A stretch of 42,395 bases of DNA, from the IMG/VR virus record IMGVR_UViG_3300038701_002472, positions 1 through 42,395 of that record. One strand, written 5' to 3'. This document shows, piece after piece, positions 8,767 to 17,252 of the stretch (position 1 is its first letter; each line of letters begins with the position of its first letter). Position numbers and translations under genes: made by a program. Below the pieces are notes generated by a model, which was given only the letters and a program-made list of their open reading frames with translations, was not told where the DNA came from and did not search any database. This DNA is from a virus.

Positions 8767-9387
8767 ATGCCGATTGAGCAGCACATTCAGTTGGATCAGC
8801 GGCAGCTCAAGAGCACGCGCGCGATGTACGCGGCGATCCGCGGCGGCTTGCCTCGCGCGATGGGTGACGCGATGCGGCCGACGATCCGCAAGGCGCGGGT
8901 CTCGATCGTGCGGGGGATCGCGGATGAGATCGCGGTGGCGCAAAGCAAGCTGTATGCGCGTGGGAATCATCGTCGGCCGATCGTGGATCGTCTGGTACGG
9001 CGTGGCGGGCAGGTGGTGGGCGGTGAGGTGACGATCAAGACGGGTCGGATCCCGCTGGGGCGGTTCAAACCGAAGCAGAGCTGGCGCAAGGGTAGGACGC
9101 AGGGGCGGGTGCGTACACGGGTGAGCTACAAGATTGATAAGGGCGGCGGCCGGCAGAAGATCGCGGATGCGTTTCTGCTGGAGTTTTCGAGCGGGTACCA
9201 GGGGATCTTTCGGCGTGAGGGCGCGTCGCGGCTGCCGCTGTATCAGTTGCACGGGCCTTCGATCCCGGAGGTGGCCGAGACGAATCCGCGGGTGAAGGCG
9301 GTGATGGATCGCGAGGCGGGCGAGACGCTGGTGGAGGAGACGGATCGGCGGATTGACTTTTTGCTGGCGAGGGCGGTGCGCAACTGA
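8767..9387 (+). CDS. Minor tail protein Z-like (gpZ)
   Basis: 206 aa. Shows the arrangement of lambda gpZ-type proteins: basic N-terminal helices (AMRPTIRKARVSIVRGIADEI), a central IPLGRFKPKQSWRKG segment followed by a beta stretch (VRTRVSYKIDKGG), then FLLEFSSGYQGIFRREG..RLPLYQLHGPSIPEVAE and a C-terminal helix. gpZ acts in tail completion/positioning of DNA for ejection. Its stop overlaps the next ATG (ACTGATGG), indicating coupling. Confidence 0.78.
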   Translation: MPIEQHIQLDQRQLKSTRAMYAAIRGGLPRAMGDAMRPTIRKARVSIVRGIADEIAVAQSKLYARGNHRRPIVDRLVRRGGQVVGGEVTIKTGRIPLGRFKPKQSWRKGRTQGRVRTRVSYKIDKGGGRQKIADAFLLEFSSGYQGIFRREGASRLPLYQLHGPSIPEVAETNPRVKAVMDREAGETLVEETDRRIDFLLARAVRN

Positions 9388-9941
9388 TGGCGGTGAAGAT
9401 TCCGATCCATGAACGGGTGACGCGGCAGCTCCTGGCGGAGCTGGTGGCGGCGTTGCCGGCGTGGATGGATGAGGAGATCGAGGCGGCGACGGCGACGGCC
9501 GCGGATAAGGCGGCGGCGGTGGCGGAGCGGCTGGATCCGCTGGGGAACGATCCGGGCTTGTTTTGTCCGGTGCTGATCGAGGGGCCGGCGGGGGTGAGTG
9601 AGGGTGGGGACGGTGACGATGGGATCGTGACGTACGAGGCGGAGTACGTGGTGCAGGTGTTTTTGCCGGCGGTTGAGGGGTCGGCGGTGAATCACGCGGC
9701 GATGCAGCAGCGCTGGGTGGCGCGGTTCGAGGCGGCGCTGCCGAAGGTGTATGACCTGGCGGAGGCGGGGACGGGGGAGAGTCTGGCGACGGACGTGGTG
9801 CCGGTGGGCCACGATACGCCGGTGCGGGTGAAGGACAAGCGGGTGCTGGATTACGTGGCGGAGGCTGCGTTTGAGGTGCATTTTGATACTTATCGCGCGA
9901 ACCCTTATCAGGGGCCGGGCAACACGGAAAGGACTGAATAG
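9387..9941 (+). CDS. Probable tail terminator/completion protein
   Basis: 184 aa, ATG overlapping the preceding stop. The mixed alpha/beta composition (long N-terminal helix ERVTRQLLAELVAALPAWMDEEI, a YEAEYVVQVFLPAV strand and C-terminal LDYVAEAAFEVHFDTYR strand) and position just before the tail tube gene match lambda gpU-type proteins that cap the tail. No signature motif is seen, so the assignment rests on synteny and fold-like pattern. Confidence 0.6.
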   Translation: MAVKIPIHERVTRQLLAELVAALPAWMDEEIEAATATAADKAAAVAERLDPLGNDPGLFCPVLIEGPAGVSEGGDGDDGIVTYEAEYVVQVFLPAVEGSAVNHAAMQQRWVARFEAALPKVYDLAEAGTGESLATDVVPVGHDTPVRVKDKRVLDYVAEAAFEVHFDTYRANPYQGPGNTERTE

Positions 9942-9943
9942 GG

Positions 9944-10891
9944 ATGCCAACGAATCCGAGTTTGAATGTGCGGCGGGCCTTGCTGGGGGCGGTGTTACAG
10001 AGCGATCCGCGGACCAAGGCGAGCGTGACGGCGGCGCTGGCGAATACTTGGGTGTATGACCTGAAGTGCGAGCCGGCGGGGATCTTCGACGGTTCGGAGA
10101 ACCGGCCGCACGGGAACCATGGCGGCGCGGCGAAGCGTGAGAAGGTGAAGCAGAAGGGGATCGTGCAGTTCAAGACGCGGATGCGTCACGCGGATGCGAC
10201 GCTGCTGCTGTTGCAGGGCTGCGGGTGCGTGTTGAGCGGGACCGATAGCGAGATTGCGACGGCGACGTGGGCGGACTTTACGGCGCGGAAGTATCTGACG
10301 TTCAAGGTGTGGGAGGCGGGCCGGATCAAGGAGGTTTACGCGGCGAACGGCACGGTGAAGATTGCTCCGATGGGCGGGGCCGGCTCGCCGGTGATCGCGG
10401 AGTGGAGCTTTGATGGGATCTGGTTTGATGGGCCGAGCGATGGTGCGATGGTGAGCGATCCGACGATCACGACGGCGAGCTATCGCGCGGCGGGGATGAC
10501 GCTGGACGTCGATAGCGGCTCGATCCCGCAGGTGGATAGCTGGGAAGTCGACCTGGGGGCGGAGGTCGCGGAGCGGGCGGACGTGACGGACGAGACGGGG
10601 CTGGACTGCTTCCAGGTGGAGGATGGCTCGCCGATGCTGAAGCTGGACCCGGAGGCTCGGCTGGTGGCTCATTACGACGCTTACGGGCTGCTGGTGGATG
10701 GCGAGGTGGTGCCGGTGGAGCTGGTGCTGACGGACGGGACGAACACGGCGACGATCGATTTGCCGGCGTGCCAGCGGCTCGCGGTGACGGACGGGGCGCG
10801 GGACAAGAAGCGGCTGGATGAGGTTGAGTTTGAGTGTCAGAAGGATTCGAGCGGGGTTGACTTCAAGTTTACGGAGTCGGTGCCGGCGTAG
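9944..10891 (+). CDS. Major tail tube protein
   Basis: 315 aa. Placed directly before the tail chaperone and tape measure genes, as tail tube proteins are. Beta-rich; the first about 190 residues (VYDLKCEPAGIFDGSENRPHG..., IVQFKTRMRHADATLLLLQGCG, KYLTFKVWEAGRIKEVYAANGTVKIAPMGG) resemble siphophage tube subunits, while the second half (MTLDVDSGSIPQVDSWEVDLGAEVAERADV..., VPVELVLTDGTNTATIDLPACQ) could be an additional surface domain. ATG start 3 nt after the preceding stop. Assignment is by position and pattern. Confidence 0.72.
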   Translation: MPTNPSLNVRRALLGAVLQSDPRTKASVTAALANTWVYDLKCEPAGIFDGSENRPHGNHGGAAKREKVKQKGIVQFKTRMRHADATLLLLQGCGCVLSGTDSEIATATWADFTARKYLTFKVWEAGRIKEVYAANGTVKIAPMGGAGSPVIAEWSFDGIWFDGPSDGAMVSDPTITTASYRAAGMTLDVDSGSIPQVDSWEVDLGAEVAERADVTDETGLDCFQVEDGSPMLKLDPEARLVAHYDAYGLLVDGEVVPVELVLTDGTNTATIDLPACQRLAVTDGARDKKRLDEVEFECQKDSSGVDFKFTESVPA

Positions 10892-10908
10892 GGTGAGGGG
10901 GTTGGGTT

Positions 10909-10933
10909 CCGCGCCCGCTGAAGCGGGGCGGCC
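10909..10933 (+). repeat. Dispersed palindromic element, copy 3
   Basis: Intergenic, 18 nt after the tail tube stop. Consensus form with loop GA. Confidence 0.92.
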
Positions 10934-10973
10934 GGGGGTGGGCTTGTTGAACCTTGTTTGAATGGAGCTGGTG

Positions 10974-11321
10974 ATGGCGAAGCAATTGAGCGGTGATGCG
11001 AAGATTCGGGCGGCGTTTTGTTTGTGCCGCGGGGGTTGGGCGCGTCGGCCGATGTCGGCGGTGTTGCGGGCGTGGGGGAAGCTGCCGGAGACGGCGCGGG
11101 CGGCGTATGTGTCGCGGCTGGAGAAGCTGGACGCGAAGGGGCGGGACAAGTTTTTGGCGGAGCTCGGCGAGCCGGCGGCGGAGCTGGTGGACGAGTCCGC
11201 GGATGATCGTGAGGTGAATGATGGACGTGATGAAGGATCTGAAGACGGCGGCGGAGGTGAGGGCGGAAGCGCCGGAGGTGCCTCGGGCGGAGACGGGGGC
11301 GGGGAGTCCCGCGCCCGCTGA
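10974..11321 (+). CDS. Small protein between tail tube and tail chaperone
   Basis: 115 aa from ATG 10974 (GGAG at 10964-10967). Residues 1-70 look like a helical domain (GDAKIRAAFCLCRGGWARRPMSAVLRAWGKLPETARAAYVSRLEKL). The last about 35 residues are Gly/Asp-rich, lie on top of the next gene in another frame, and end SRAR followed by a TGA that is provided by dispersed element copy 4. The original stop may have been earlier. Unknown function; possibly a chaperone-like or regulatory tail-assembly protein. Confidence 0.55.
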   Translation: MAKQLSGDAKIRAAFCLCRGGWARRPMSAVLRAWGKLPETARAAYVSRLEKLDAKGRDKFLAELGEPAAELVDESADDREVNDGRDEGSEDGGGGEGGSAGGASGGDGGGESRAR

Positions 11322-11901
11322 AGCGGGGCGGCCGGGCCCCGGAAGTGGGGCGAGTCCGTTGGGGAAGATCCCGACGGGGTTGGATGAGGAGCTGGCGTTT
11401 GAGTTCCCGGCGGATGCGGACTTTCCGAAGGCGCATCGGCGGGTGCTGTTGACCCGGCCGGTGAAGCGTCGGCAGGCGAAGCGGCTGCGGGAGCTGTTGA
11501 CCTGGCTGAACGGGGTGAACGGTGGGGCGGCGGGCGCGAGCGAGGATCTGGCGCGGCAGGTGTTCGACGTGGCCGATCAGATCGCGGCGGTGATCGCGTC
11601 GGTGTCGGTGGGCTGGCGGAACGTGGTCGATCGCGACGGCCGGGCGGTGGCGTTCTCGGCCGATGCGTTGGATGATGTGATGGACGATGGGGATGTGATC
11701 GGGCTGGGTGCGCTGCTGGCGTACCAGGGCTCGCTGGGGTCTGCCGAAAAAAAGCGATCAGGCTCGCCGTCTGGATTGAATACGCAAAGCACGGCGGGCT
11801 CGAAACCGTCAACGGGGTCGCTTGTGTCGGGACTGTCGTTCGACCCCAGCGTATCCCTTGCCCCGGGTGTGATGGGCGATGGTCGGGATGGGAGCGGCTG
11901 A
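11218..11901 (+). CDS. Tail assembly chaperone, G-like
   Basis: 227 aa (ATG 11218; ATG 11221 has better spacing from GAGG). Comparable in role and place to lambda gpG: lies between tail tube and tape measure and contains a slippery heptamer near its 3' end. Residues about 25-45 hold dispersed element copy 4 (SPAPAEAGRPG) in a flexible N-terminal part. The folded part (about 50-175) is FEFPADADFPKAHRRVLLTRPVKRRQAKRLRELLTWLNG... The zero-frame tail after the slip site is Ser/Gly-rich and low in complexity, whereas the -1 frame looks like real protein. Confidence 0.75.
   Translation: MMDVMKDLKTAAEVRAEAPEVPRAETGAGSPAPAEAGRPGPGSGASPLGKIPTGLDEELAFEFPADADFPKAHRRVLLTRPVKRRQAKRLRELLTWLNGVNGGAAGASEDLARQVFDVADQIAAVIASVSVGWRNVVDRDGRAVAFSADALDDVMDDGDVIGLGALLAYQGSLGSAEKKRSGSPSGLNTQSTAGSKPSTGSLVSGLSFDPSVSLAPGVMGDGRDGSG
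11309..11333 (+). repeat. Dispersed palindromic element, copy 4
   Basis: Read in frame in the G-like chaperone (PAPAEAGRPG) and in another frame provides the TGA that ends the overlapping upstream ORF (SRAR-stop). Confidence 0.92.
11748..11754 (+). promoter_or_regulatory. -1 programmed frameshift slippery site
   Basis: A AAA AAG, in the correct phase for the G-like frame (codons GAA AAA AAG). It is inside the only A7 run of the tail region. A -1 slip enters a frame open from here to 12260. This heptamer is one of the most efficient bacterial -1 slippery sequences. Confidence 0.85.
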
Positions 11902-12260
11902 TTGAGGGGCTGGGCTGGGTGGCTTGCGTCGAGTGGACGCAGGAGCCCGGCGACGTCCAGGCCGCGGCGGCTCGGGCGGCGGGCGAGCGGGTTCGGTACT
12001 GGCGGTGCGGGCTGTGCGGGGGCAGTCACGAGCTGGAGCTGGTGGGTGATCCGTATGCGATGGTGCCGGATGACGTGTGGGATGTGATGCGGGTGGTGGC
12101 GTTGCTCGAGCGTGGGTTGCCGGCGATGCCGGAGGCGGGGGGTTGGGAGGATCAGCCGGCGGCGTTCGTGGCGGCGTTGGAGCTGGTGATGGCGGAGCGT
12201 CAGGCGGTGCGATCGCGTTTGGGTTTGTCGATGTTTGGGGGCGAGCTGGTGAAGGTGTAG
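11754..12260 (+). CDS. Tail assembly chaperone T-like domain (made only by -1 frameshift)
   Basis: The -1 frame is open from the slip site to the TAG at 12258-12260, adding 168 codons to 179 G-like residues, for a 347-aa fusion comparable to lambda gpGT. The T part contains IPCPGCDGRWSGWERLIEGLGW and a second Cys pair in YWRCGLCGG, possibly a metal site, then a helical segment (VPDDVWDVMRVVALLERGLPAMPEAGG). A separate start at 11919 is possible but lacks a clear ribosome site and would drop the conserved-looking GCDGRWSGWERL region. The fusion would bind the tape measure and tube subunits during tail assembly. Confidence 0.75.
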   Translation, partial: AIRLAVWIEYAKHGGLETVNGVACVGTVVRPQRIPCPGCDGRWSGWERLIEGLGWVACVEWTQEPGDVQAAAARAAGERVRYWRCGLCGGSHELELVGDPYAMVPDDVWDVMRVVALLERGLPAMPEAGGWEDQPAAFVAALELVMAERQAVRSRLGLSMFGGELVKV

Positions 12261-12263
12261 GCC

Positions 12264-14132
12264 ATGGCGAAACAGAAGCGGCTGGATCTGATTCTCGGGG
12301 CGCGGGACCGCGCGAGCGGGACGATCGGCCGGGTGACGGGTTCGATCGGCGGGCTGGCGATGAAGGTTGCGGCGCTGGCGGGGACGGCGATCAGCGCGGC
12401 GGCGATCGTGAGCTTTGGTAAGCGGTCGGTGGCGGCGTTCCAGGAACAGGAGGCCGCGGTCGAGGCGTTGCGGACGGCGCTGGGGCGGGCGGGTGATGAT
12501 TCGGCGGCGGGGATGCAGGGTATGCTGGATTTTGCATCGGGTCTCCAGGCGATCACGACGCAGGGGGATGAGGCGACGCTGAAGCTGGCGGCGTATATCA
12601 GCACGATCGGTGAGCTGTCGGGCGAGGCGCTGCAGAACGCGACGACGGCGACGCTGGGCCTGGCGGCGGCGACGGGGCAGGGTCAGGAGATCATGGGTCG
12701 GGCGTATCTTAACGCGCTGCAGGGCAATTTCTCGATGCTGGAGCGGTACGTGCCGGCGCTGCGGGCGGCGACGACCGAGCAGGAGAAGATGGCGCTGGTG
12801 ATGGACCTGGCGAGCAAGGGCTTCGATCAGATGACGACGGAGGCGCAGACGAGCGCCGGTCAGATTCAGCAGATGCGGAACACGGTGGGGGACTTCATGG
12901 AGCTGATTGGGGCGCGGCTGGCTCCGATCCTGGCGGGGCTGGCGACGCGGGTGAAGGGGTTTGTGGATCAGAATGGGGCGATGATCGCGGGGTTCGTGGG
13001 GCGGCTTATTGAGGGCGTGCAGGCGATTGTGTCGGCGGTTGTTCCTCGGCTGCGCGCGCTGGGCGCGATCATTGCCGACTGGATCAAGCGATACACCGAT
13101 TTCATTTTGCCATGGTCGATCGCCTGGGCCGGGTTCGTGCGTACGCTCATCACGACGATCGTTGATGTGGTGTCGTCTGGGTTCAGCGCGATCATGGGGC
13201 TGATTCAGCCGCTGATGGGTTCGGTGGGCGGGATCGGTACGACGCTGGAGCGGGTGCGGGATGTGGCGATCAGGGCGCTGCTGACGGTGCAGTTTGGGTT
13301 CCAGAATTGGCGGGCGGTGGTGGAGCTGGCGGCGTTCTCGGTGATGCACGCGGTGGTGCGGCTGGGGAACCAGGTGAGCTATGTTTTCACGGAGGTTTTG
13401 CCGAGCGTATTGACGTGGCTGGCGGATAATTGGCGGTCGGTGCTGACGGACCTGGGGAACGCGAGCAAGGCGTTTTTCACGAACCTGGTATCAAGCGCGG
13501 TTGAGACGATCACGCGGCTTCCGGAGCTGCTGTCGGGGGATGTGAGTATCGGGGAGATCTGGGGGAAGTCGATGCTGGAGGGGTTCGAGGCGACGCTGAC
13601 GGAGCTGCCGAAGATCGCGGAGCGTCAGGAGGGGGAGTTGGAGCGGACGCTGCGGGAGCAGATGGAGGAGAGTCAGGACGGGCTGGGCGATGGCTTGGAT
13701 ACGTTTATGCGGGAGCGGCTGGCGGAGATGGAGCGGCAGCGGAACACGATCAAGGATTTCTTCAAGCTGGACCTGGGCGTGGGCGATGCGCCCGAGCCGA
13801 TCGATCCGCAGCAGTTGCTGGCTCCGGGCGGGGTGACGGTGCCGGTGAAGGTGGAGGAGGATGGTTCGGTGTCGATTGATGAGCCGGGCGTGGCGGGCGG
13901 TGCGCGTGAGCGGCGGGGCGTGGCGGCGGTGGAGATCACGCGGCAGTTCCTGGGGGTGGCGGGTGCGTTCAGCGGGCAGCAGGGCGCGCCCGAGCTGGAG
14001 ACGGCGGCGAACACGAAGAAGGCGGCGGACGAGGCGGCGAAGCAGTCGGGGTATCTGAAGCGGCTGGTGGAGAAGGTTGAGGCGGCGCGTGAGAGCTCGG
14101 GCGGGATTGCTTTGAATATGGGGAGGGCGTGA
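12264..14132 (+). CDS. Tail tape measure protein
   Basis: 622 aa, 3 nt after the chaperone. N-terminal LDLILGARDRASGTIGRVTGSIGGLAMKVAALAGTAISAAAIVSFGKRSVAAFQEQEAAVEALRTAL is typical of tape measures (repeated helical hydrophobic segments). Hydrophobic stretches near 235-320 (FVGRLIEGVQAIVSAVVPRL, FILPWSIAWAGFVRTLITTIVDVVSSGFSAIMGLI) would serve membrane penetration. C-terminal third is charged and coiled-coil-like. At roughly 0.15 nm per residue this predicts a tail near 90 nm. It overlaps the next gene by one nucleotide (TGATG). Confidence 0.88.
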   Translation: MAKQKRLDLILGARDRASGTIGRVTGSIGGLAMKVAALAGTAISAAAIVSFGKRSVAAFQEQEAAVEALRTALGRAGDDSAAGMQGMLDFASGLQAITTQGDEATLKLAAYISTIGELSGEALQNATTATLGLAAATGQGQEIMGRAYLNALQGNFSMLERYVPALRAATTEQEKMALVMDLASKGFDQMTTEAQTSAGQIQQMRNTVGDFMELIGARLAPILAGLATRVKGFVDQNGAMIAGFVGRLIEGVQAIVSAVVPRLRALGAIIADWIKRYTDFILPWSIAWAGFVRTLITTIVDVVSSGFSAIMGLIQPLMGSVGGIGTTLERVRDVAIRALLTVQFGFQNWRAVVELAAFSVMHAVVRLGNQVSYVFTEVLPSVLTWLADNWRSVLTDLGNASKAFFTNLVSSAVETITRLPELLSGDVSIGEIWGKSMLEGFEATLTELPKIAERQEGELERTLREQMEESQDGLGDGLDTFMRERLAEMERQRNTIKDFFKLDLGVGDAPEPIDPQQLLAPGGVTVPVKVEEDGSVSIDEPGVAGGARERRGVAAVEITRQFLGVAGAFSGQQGAPELETAANTKKAADEAAKQSGYLKRLVEKVEAARESSGGIALNMGRA

Positions 14133-15091
14133 TGAGTTTTGATTGGGATATTCGGGACCAGGGCAGCGGTTCGCTGACCGAGGACAAGTCGGGTTTCAGC
14201 CAGGCGCGGCGGTGGAAGATCCGGGCGCGGAGCGAGATTCAGGCGCGGACGGCGATACGGTTGCTGGCGGGGGTGTTTGTGGGGGCCCCGTGGTACACGA
14301 CGTACGGGGAGCGGCCGGATGCGTCGGTGGTTTGTCGGTCGCTGAAGATCGACGGCCAGCCGCACGCGCCTTTTGGGGGCGTGGGTGATTACCTGGTGGA
14401 GGCGCAGTATTCGCCGGCGGAGCGGGAGGAGGCGGTGATCGGGGGGCCGGCGGTGTATCGCTTGCAGCCTTCGCTGGTGAGTACGCCGATCGACCTGGAC
14501 GCGGACGGGGACGCGATCACGAACATCGTGGGGGAGCCGGTGGATCCGGCGTTGAGTGATTTTGAGGATCAGGAGGTGCTGTCGGTTGAGTGGTGGCGGA
14601 AGTTTGATGACCTGGCGGCGTGTTTCGCGGCGATCCGGCCGTTTCGGAACGCACTGAATCTGGTGAGCTGGCAGGGGCTGGCGAAGGGTTCGGCGCGGTG
14701 TCACGGGGTGCTGAATGGTGAGGAGGTCGAGGTGGCCGAGGGCGTGGGGACGAAGCTTTGGGTGAAGCTGTCGACGAAGATCGAGGTGCGTGAGCCGATC
14801 ACGATCGCGGATCTGTCGGTGGATGTGATCGATAAGGATGGGAACGCGCTGACGGGGACGCTGGAGGGCTGGTCGAAGCTGTACGCGAACCGCGGGCGGC
14901 GGACGCTTGGGGCGGTGGTGGACGGGGTGCAGCAGTACGAGCCGATTCTGACCGAGGACGGCGCGGACGTGGTGAGTGAGCCGGTGCCTTTGGCGGCGGA
15001 CGGGACGCGGCTGGGGAGCGCGGCGGCGCAGGTGGCGATCGCTCGGGATGTGGTGCGGAAGTATCTGGACTTTGCGGACCTGGGGATCTGA
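14132..15091 (+). CDS. Distal tail-like protein
   Basis: 319 aa from ATG 14132 (GTG 14129 also possible), with GGGGAGGG upstream. Begins FDWDIRDQGSGSLTEDKSGFSQARRWKIRARSEIQARTAIRLL and ends in a beta-rich domain (LWVKLSTKIEVREPITIADLSVDVIDKDGNALTG). It follows the tape measure, where distal tail/baseplate hub components lie. I do not recognise a family. Confidence 0.65.
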   Translation: MSFDWDIRDQGSGSLTEDKSGFSQARRWKIRARSEIQARTAIRLLAGVFVGAPWYTTYGERPDASVVCRSLKIDGQPHAPFGGVGDYLVEAQYSPAEREEAVIGGPAVYRLQPSLVSTPIDLDADGDAITNIVGEPVDPALSDFEDQEVLSVEWWRKFDDLAACFAAIRPFRNALNLVSWQGLAKGSARCHGVLNGEEVEVAEGVGTKLWVKLSTKIEVREPITIADLSVDVIDKDGNALTGTLEGWSKLYANRGRRTLGAVVDGVQQYEPILTEDGADVVSEPVPLAADGTRLGSAAAQVAIARDVVRKYLDFADLGI

Positions 15092-15648
15092 TGGCGGAGC
15101 GTGTGCCTTTGATGGTGACGGTGGAGGAGCGGGACATCATCCGGGATGTGTTGCTGGCGGTGATGCGCGCGAAGGGCGGGGGGTCGGTGACGGTGAAGTA
15201 TGTGCCGGGGGTTGGGTTGTCGGTGAGTGGGACCGCGCCCGCTCAAGCGGGGCGGCCGGGGCGGGAGCAGTTTGCGCTGGTGGAGTTCACGGCGGCGGAT
15301 GGGACCGATGCCTGGAAGTATGTGGCGCGGGAGGTGGTGGCGGATGATGAGACGGCGGATCCGCCCACGTACACGGTGAAGGATCCGGGGCGGACGTGGG
15401 GGGTTGATTCGGACGATGAGGGGCTGGTGATCGATCTGCTGCGGCGGGAGGGTCTGGAGGACGTGGGGGACGGGATCACGCCGGTGTATTGGGTTCGGCG
15501 GGTGGCGCGAAAGCTGGGGGATGGTGGGACGTTTTGGGTGGTGGTGGGGGGTGGGGGTAGTGGGTTGCCGGACGGGACCGGCCAGTACAAGGTGCTGCAG
15601 CTCGATGCGGATGATGAGCCGCATTGGGATTGGGTGAGGGCTCACTGA
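15091..15648 (+). CDS. Tail-region protein of unknown function
   Basis: 185 aa, ATG overlapping the preceding TGA. A short conserved-looking N-terminus (VPLMVTVEERDIIRDVLLAVMRAKGGGSVTVKYVPGVGLSVSG) is followed by dispersed element copy 5 (TAPAQAGRPG, residues about 48-57), then an acidic region with TYTVKDPGRTWGVDSDDEGLVIDLL and a Gly-rich VVVGGGGSGLPDGTGQYKVLQLDADDEPHWDWVRA end. The last part resembles phage structural proteins that carry a 'GTGQYKVLQLDADDEPHWDWV' type end common in tail fibre adaptors. Function unknown. Confidence 0.62.
   Translation: MAERVPLMVTVEERDIIRDVLLAVMRAKGGGSVTVKYVPGVGLSVSGTAPAQAGRPGREQFALVEFTAADGTDAWKYVAREVVADDETADPPTYTVKDPGRTWGVDSDDEGLVIDLLRREGLEDVGDGITPVYWVRRVARKLGDGGTFWVVVGGGGSGLPDGTGQYKVLQLDADDEPHWDWVRAH
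15233..15257 (+). repeat. Dispersed palindromic element, copy 5
   Basis: In frame as TAPAQAGRPG; loop variant CA instead of GA. Confidence 0.9.
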
Positions 15649-16901
15649 TGGCGTGGACTGGTTTACCTGCGACGAACGCTACGGACTGGAGCGCGGTGGG
15701 TTTTTACAACCAGTTTTTACAGGCGGTGCGGGAGCGCATCGACGCGGCCGGTCGGCGTGATGCGCTGGTGGGTATTTCGAGCCTTGAGGATCGCGAAGCT
15801 GGCGACGATGTTCAAACGGCTTCGCCGATCAACTTGATGCAGATTTATCTGGAAGCATTAGCGCCCTATTACCTTGATCCGGCCAGCCTGGACCCTGCGG
15901 ACATCGATCCATCACTCGGCGCTTCTTTCCCGATCTTCACTCAGGCTGATAGCGCCGGGTGGTTCTGGACTTGGGCCGAAGTGTTGGCTGAAGCTGGCTT
16001 GAATGCTGCGGGGTGGCAGCGGAAGTATCCGCGCGAGATCGAGACGACGGGCGACGCGGGCAGCTCGGGGCAGCGGGCGTACCTTGAAGGCGGCAAGACC
16101 GTTTACGCTCACGACGGCTCGTCATGGGTTGTTGCGGCGGATCAAACCGCGGGGCCTGATGTGATCACCGATTATGGGGAGATCGAGCCGGGCGACTACA
16201 TTGGGCCGCACATTTGGAACGAATTAAAAGCGGTTTGCGAGGTCTATCGGTATCGCGTTTTCGTGGCACCCGCGCAGGCCGATGGTGGGGGCGCGATCAG
16301 CTACGATCGCGTCGGGCAGATGTTTGAATCGAATGGGCGTCAATCGAGCGGCGGAAGTAGCGGAACTTCGTGGCCGGCAGCGAGGCTAAGCGCCGAAACT
16401 TCTTACGACGCGAGCGTGTTCCAAACGCCTCGTCAGGTGCGGGCGGCCCTGAATTACACAACCACCCTCGCCAATCGGTACCGTTCCGCGCTTGCAAAGG
16501 CGGAGTTTGGTGGCGATCTGAATATCGGCGGAGGTGAGCTAGACCTTGATGCCGTGGTTGATTTGTATTTGTGGGCAGAAAAGCTGCCTTCAAGCACGAA
16601 TATTTTCGCCGTAGAAGAAGAGAACACTTTCGAGGGGTACGGCTATGCCGTGGTCGAGGATGCATTCGCTGTGATCTCTGCCGGCGACGCAATCACTTTT
16701 GCGGCCGGGGCGGGAACTTCCACCGCACCTTATTCACCGTTTGCGGGCGTCTCTGCTACGCGCCCGGCGTGGCCGGTTGACCCCGCGGCGACGAACGGAC
16801 ACTACAGGCAGCGAGGCTTCACGGCCAACGTCGGCGGGCCTACTTCGCAGCGCCTATGGTCTTTTGCGGTGGTGGATTTTGGATTTACGCAGAAGGATTA
16901 A
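15648..16901 (+). CDS. Putative tail tip / receptor-binding protein
   Basis: 417 aa from ATG 15648 (ATGA overlap). Codon choice and GC are visibly less extreme than in neighbours (more AT third positions, Ile/Asn/Thr codons), suggesting separate acquisition. Large Tyr/Trp/Ser/Gly-rich beta-type region with WPAARLSAETSYDASVFQTPRQVRAALNYTT and a C-terminal WSFAVVDFGFTQKD. It sits after the distal tail genes, the position where receptor-binding or tip proteins often lie. No enzyme motif recognised. Confidence 0.6.
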   Translation: MAWTGLPATNATDWSAVGFYNQFLQAVRERIDAAGRRDALVGISSLEDREAGDDVQTASPINLMQIYLEALAPYYLDPASLDPADIDPSLGASFPIFTQADSAGWFWTWAEVLAEAGLNAAGWQRKYPREIETTGDAGSSGQRAYLEGGKTVYAHDGSSWVVAADQTAGPDVITDYGEIEPGDYIGPHIWNELKAVCEVYRYRVFVAPAQADGGGAISYDRVGQMFESNGRQSSGGSSGTSWPAARLSAETSYDASVFQTPRQVRAALNYTTTLANRYRSALAKAEFGGDLNIGGGELDLDAVVDLYLWAEKLPSSTNIFAVEEENTFEGYGYAVVEDAFAVISAGDAITFAAGAGTSTAPYSPFAGVSATRPAWPVDPAATNGHYRQRGFTANVGGPTSQRLWSFAVVDFGFTQKD

Positions 16902-16904
16902 GTT

Positions 16905-17252
16905 ATGGCTGGACCGATCACAATTCCGATTGAGCGTGATGCGGGGTATGCGGTGGGGGAGCGTATCGAGGTCGAGGTGGCGGGGGTGGTGCAGCCTGAC
17001 CTGGTGCTGATGTGGGATTCGGGGGCGGCGCTGATCGAGGCTGGGGGCGGGACGCCGGCGGAGCTCCGCCACGTGACGCTCTCTCGGTTCGTGGCGGGGG
17101 ATTATTCGGTGCGGCTGCGGGGGATTGACCTGGCGGGGAACGTCGGGGACTGGTCGAGCGCGGTGGTGATCGAGCATCGGCCGAAGCCGGCGGCTCCGAC
17201 GGGGCTGGTGGTGGTGGGTGATGAGCTGCGGGGGGATTGGGTGGATGGTTAG
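16905..17252 (+). CDS. Small beta-rich tail-associated protein
   Basis: 115 aa, ATG 16905 after a short spacer. Contains GERIEVEVAGVVQPDLVLMWDSGAALIEAGGGTPAELRHVTLSRFVAGDYSVRLRGIDLAGNVGDWSSAVVIEHRP, a pattern of alternating strands like an Ig/fibronectin-type domain, then a Pro-rich linker. It could be a tail accessory or surface-adhesion domain. The last gene of the left operon; it converges with and overlaps by 4 nt the minus-strand gene. Confidence 0.6.
   Translation: MAGPITIPIERDAGYAVGERIEVEVAGVVQPDLVLMWDSGAALIEAGGGTPAELRHVTLSRFVAGDYSVRLRGIDLAGNVGDWSSAVVIEHRPKPAAPTGLVVVGDELRGDWVDG

Noticed and set aside
11919-12260. Independent start for the T-like chaperone
   Set aside because: No ribosome site; the open frame begins at the slippery site and encodes credible protein before 11919.
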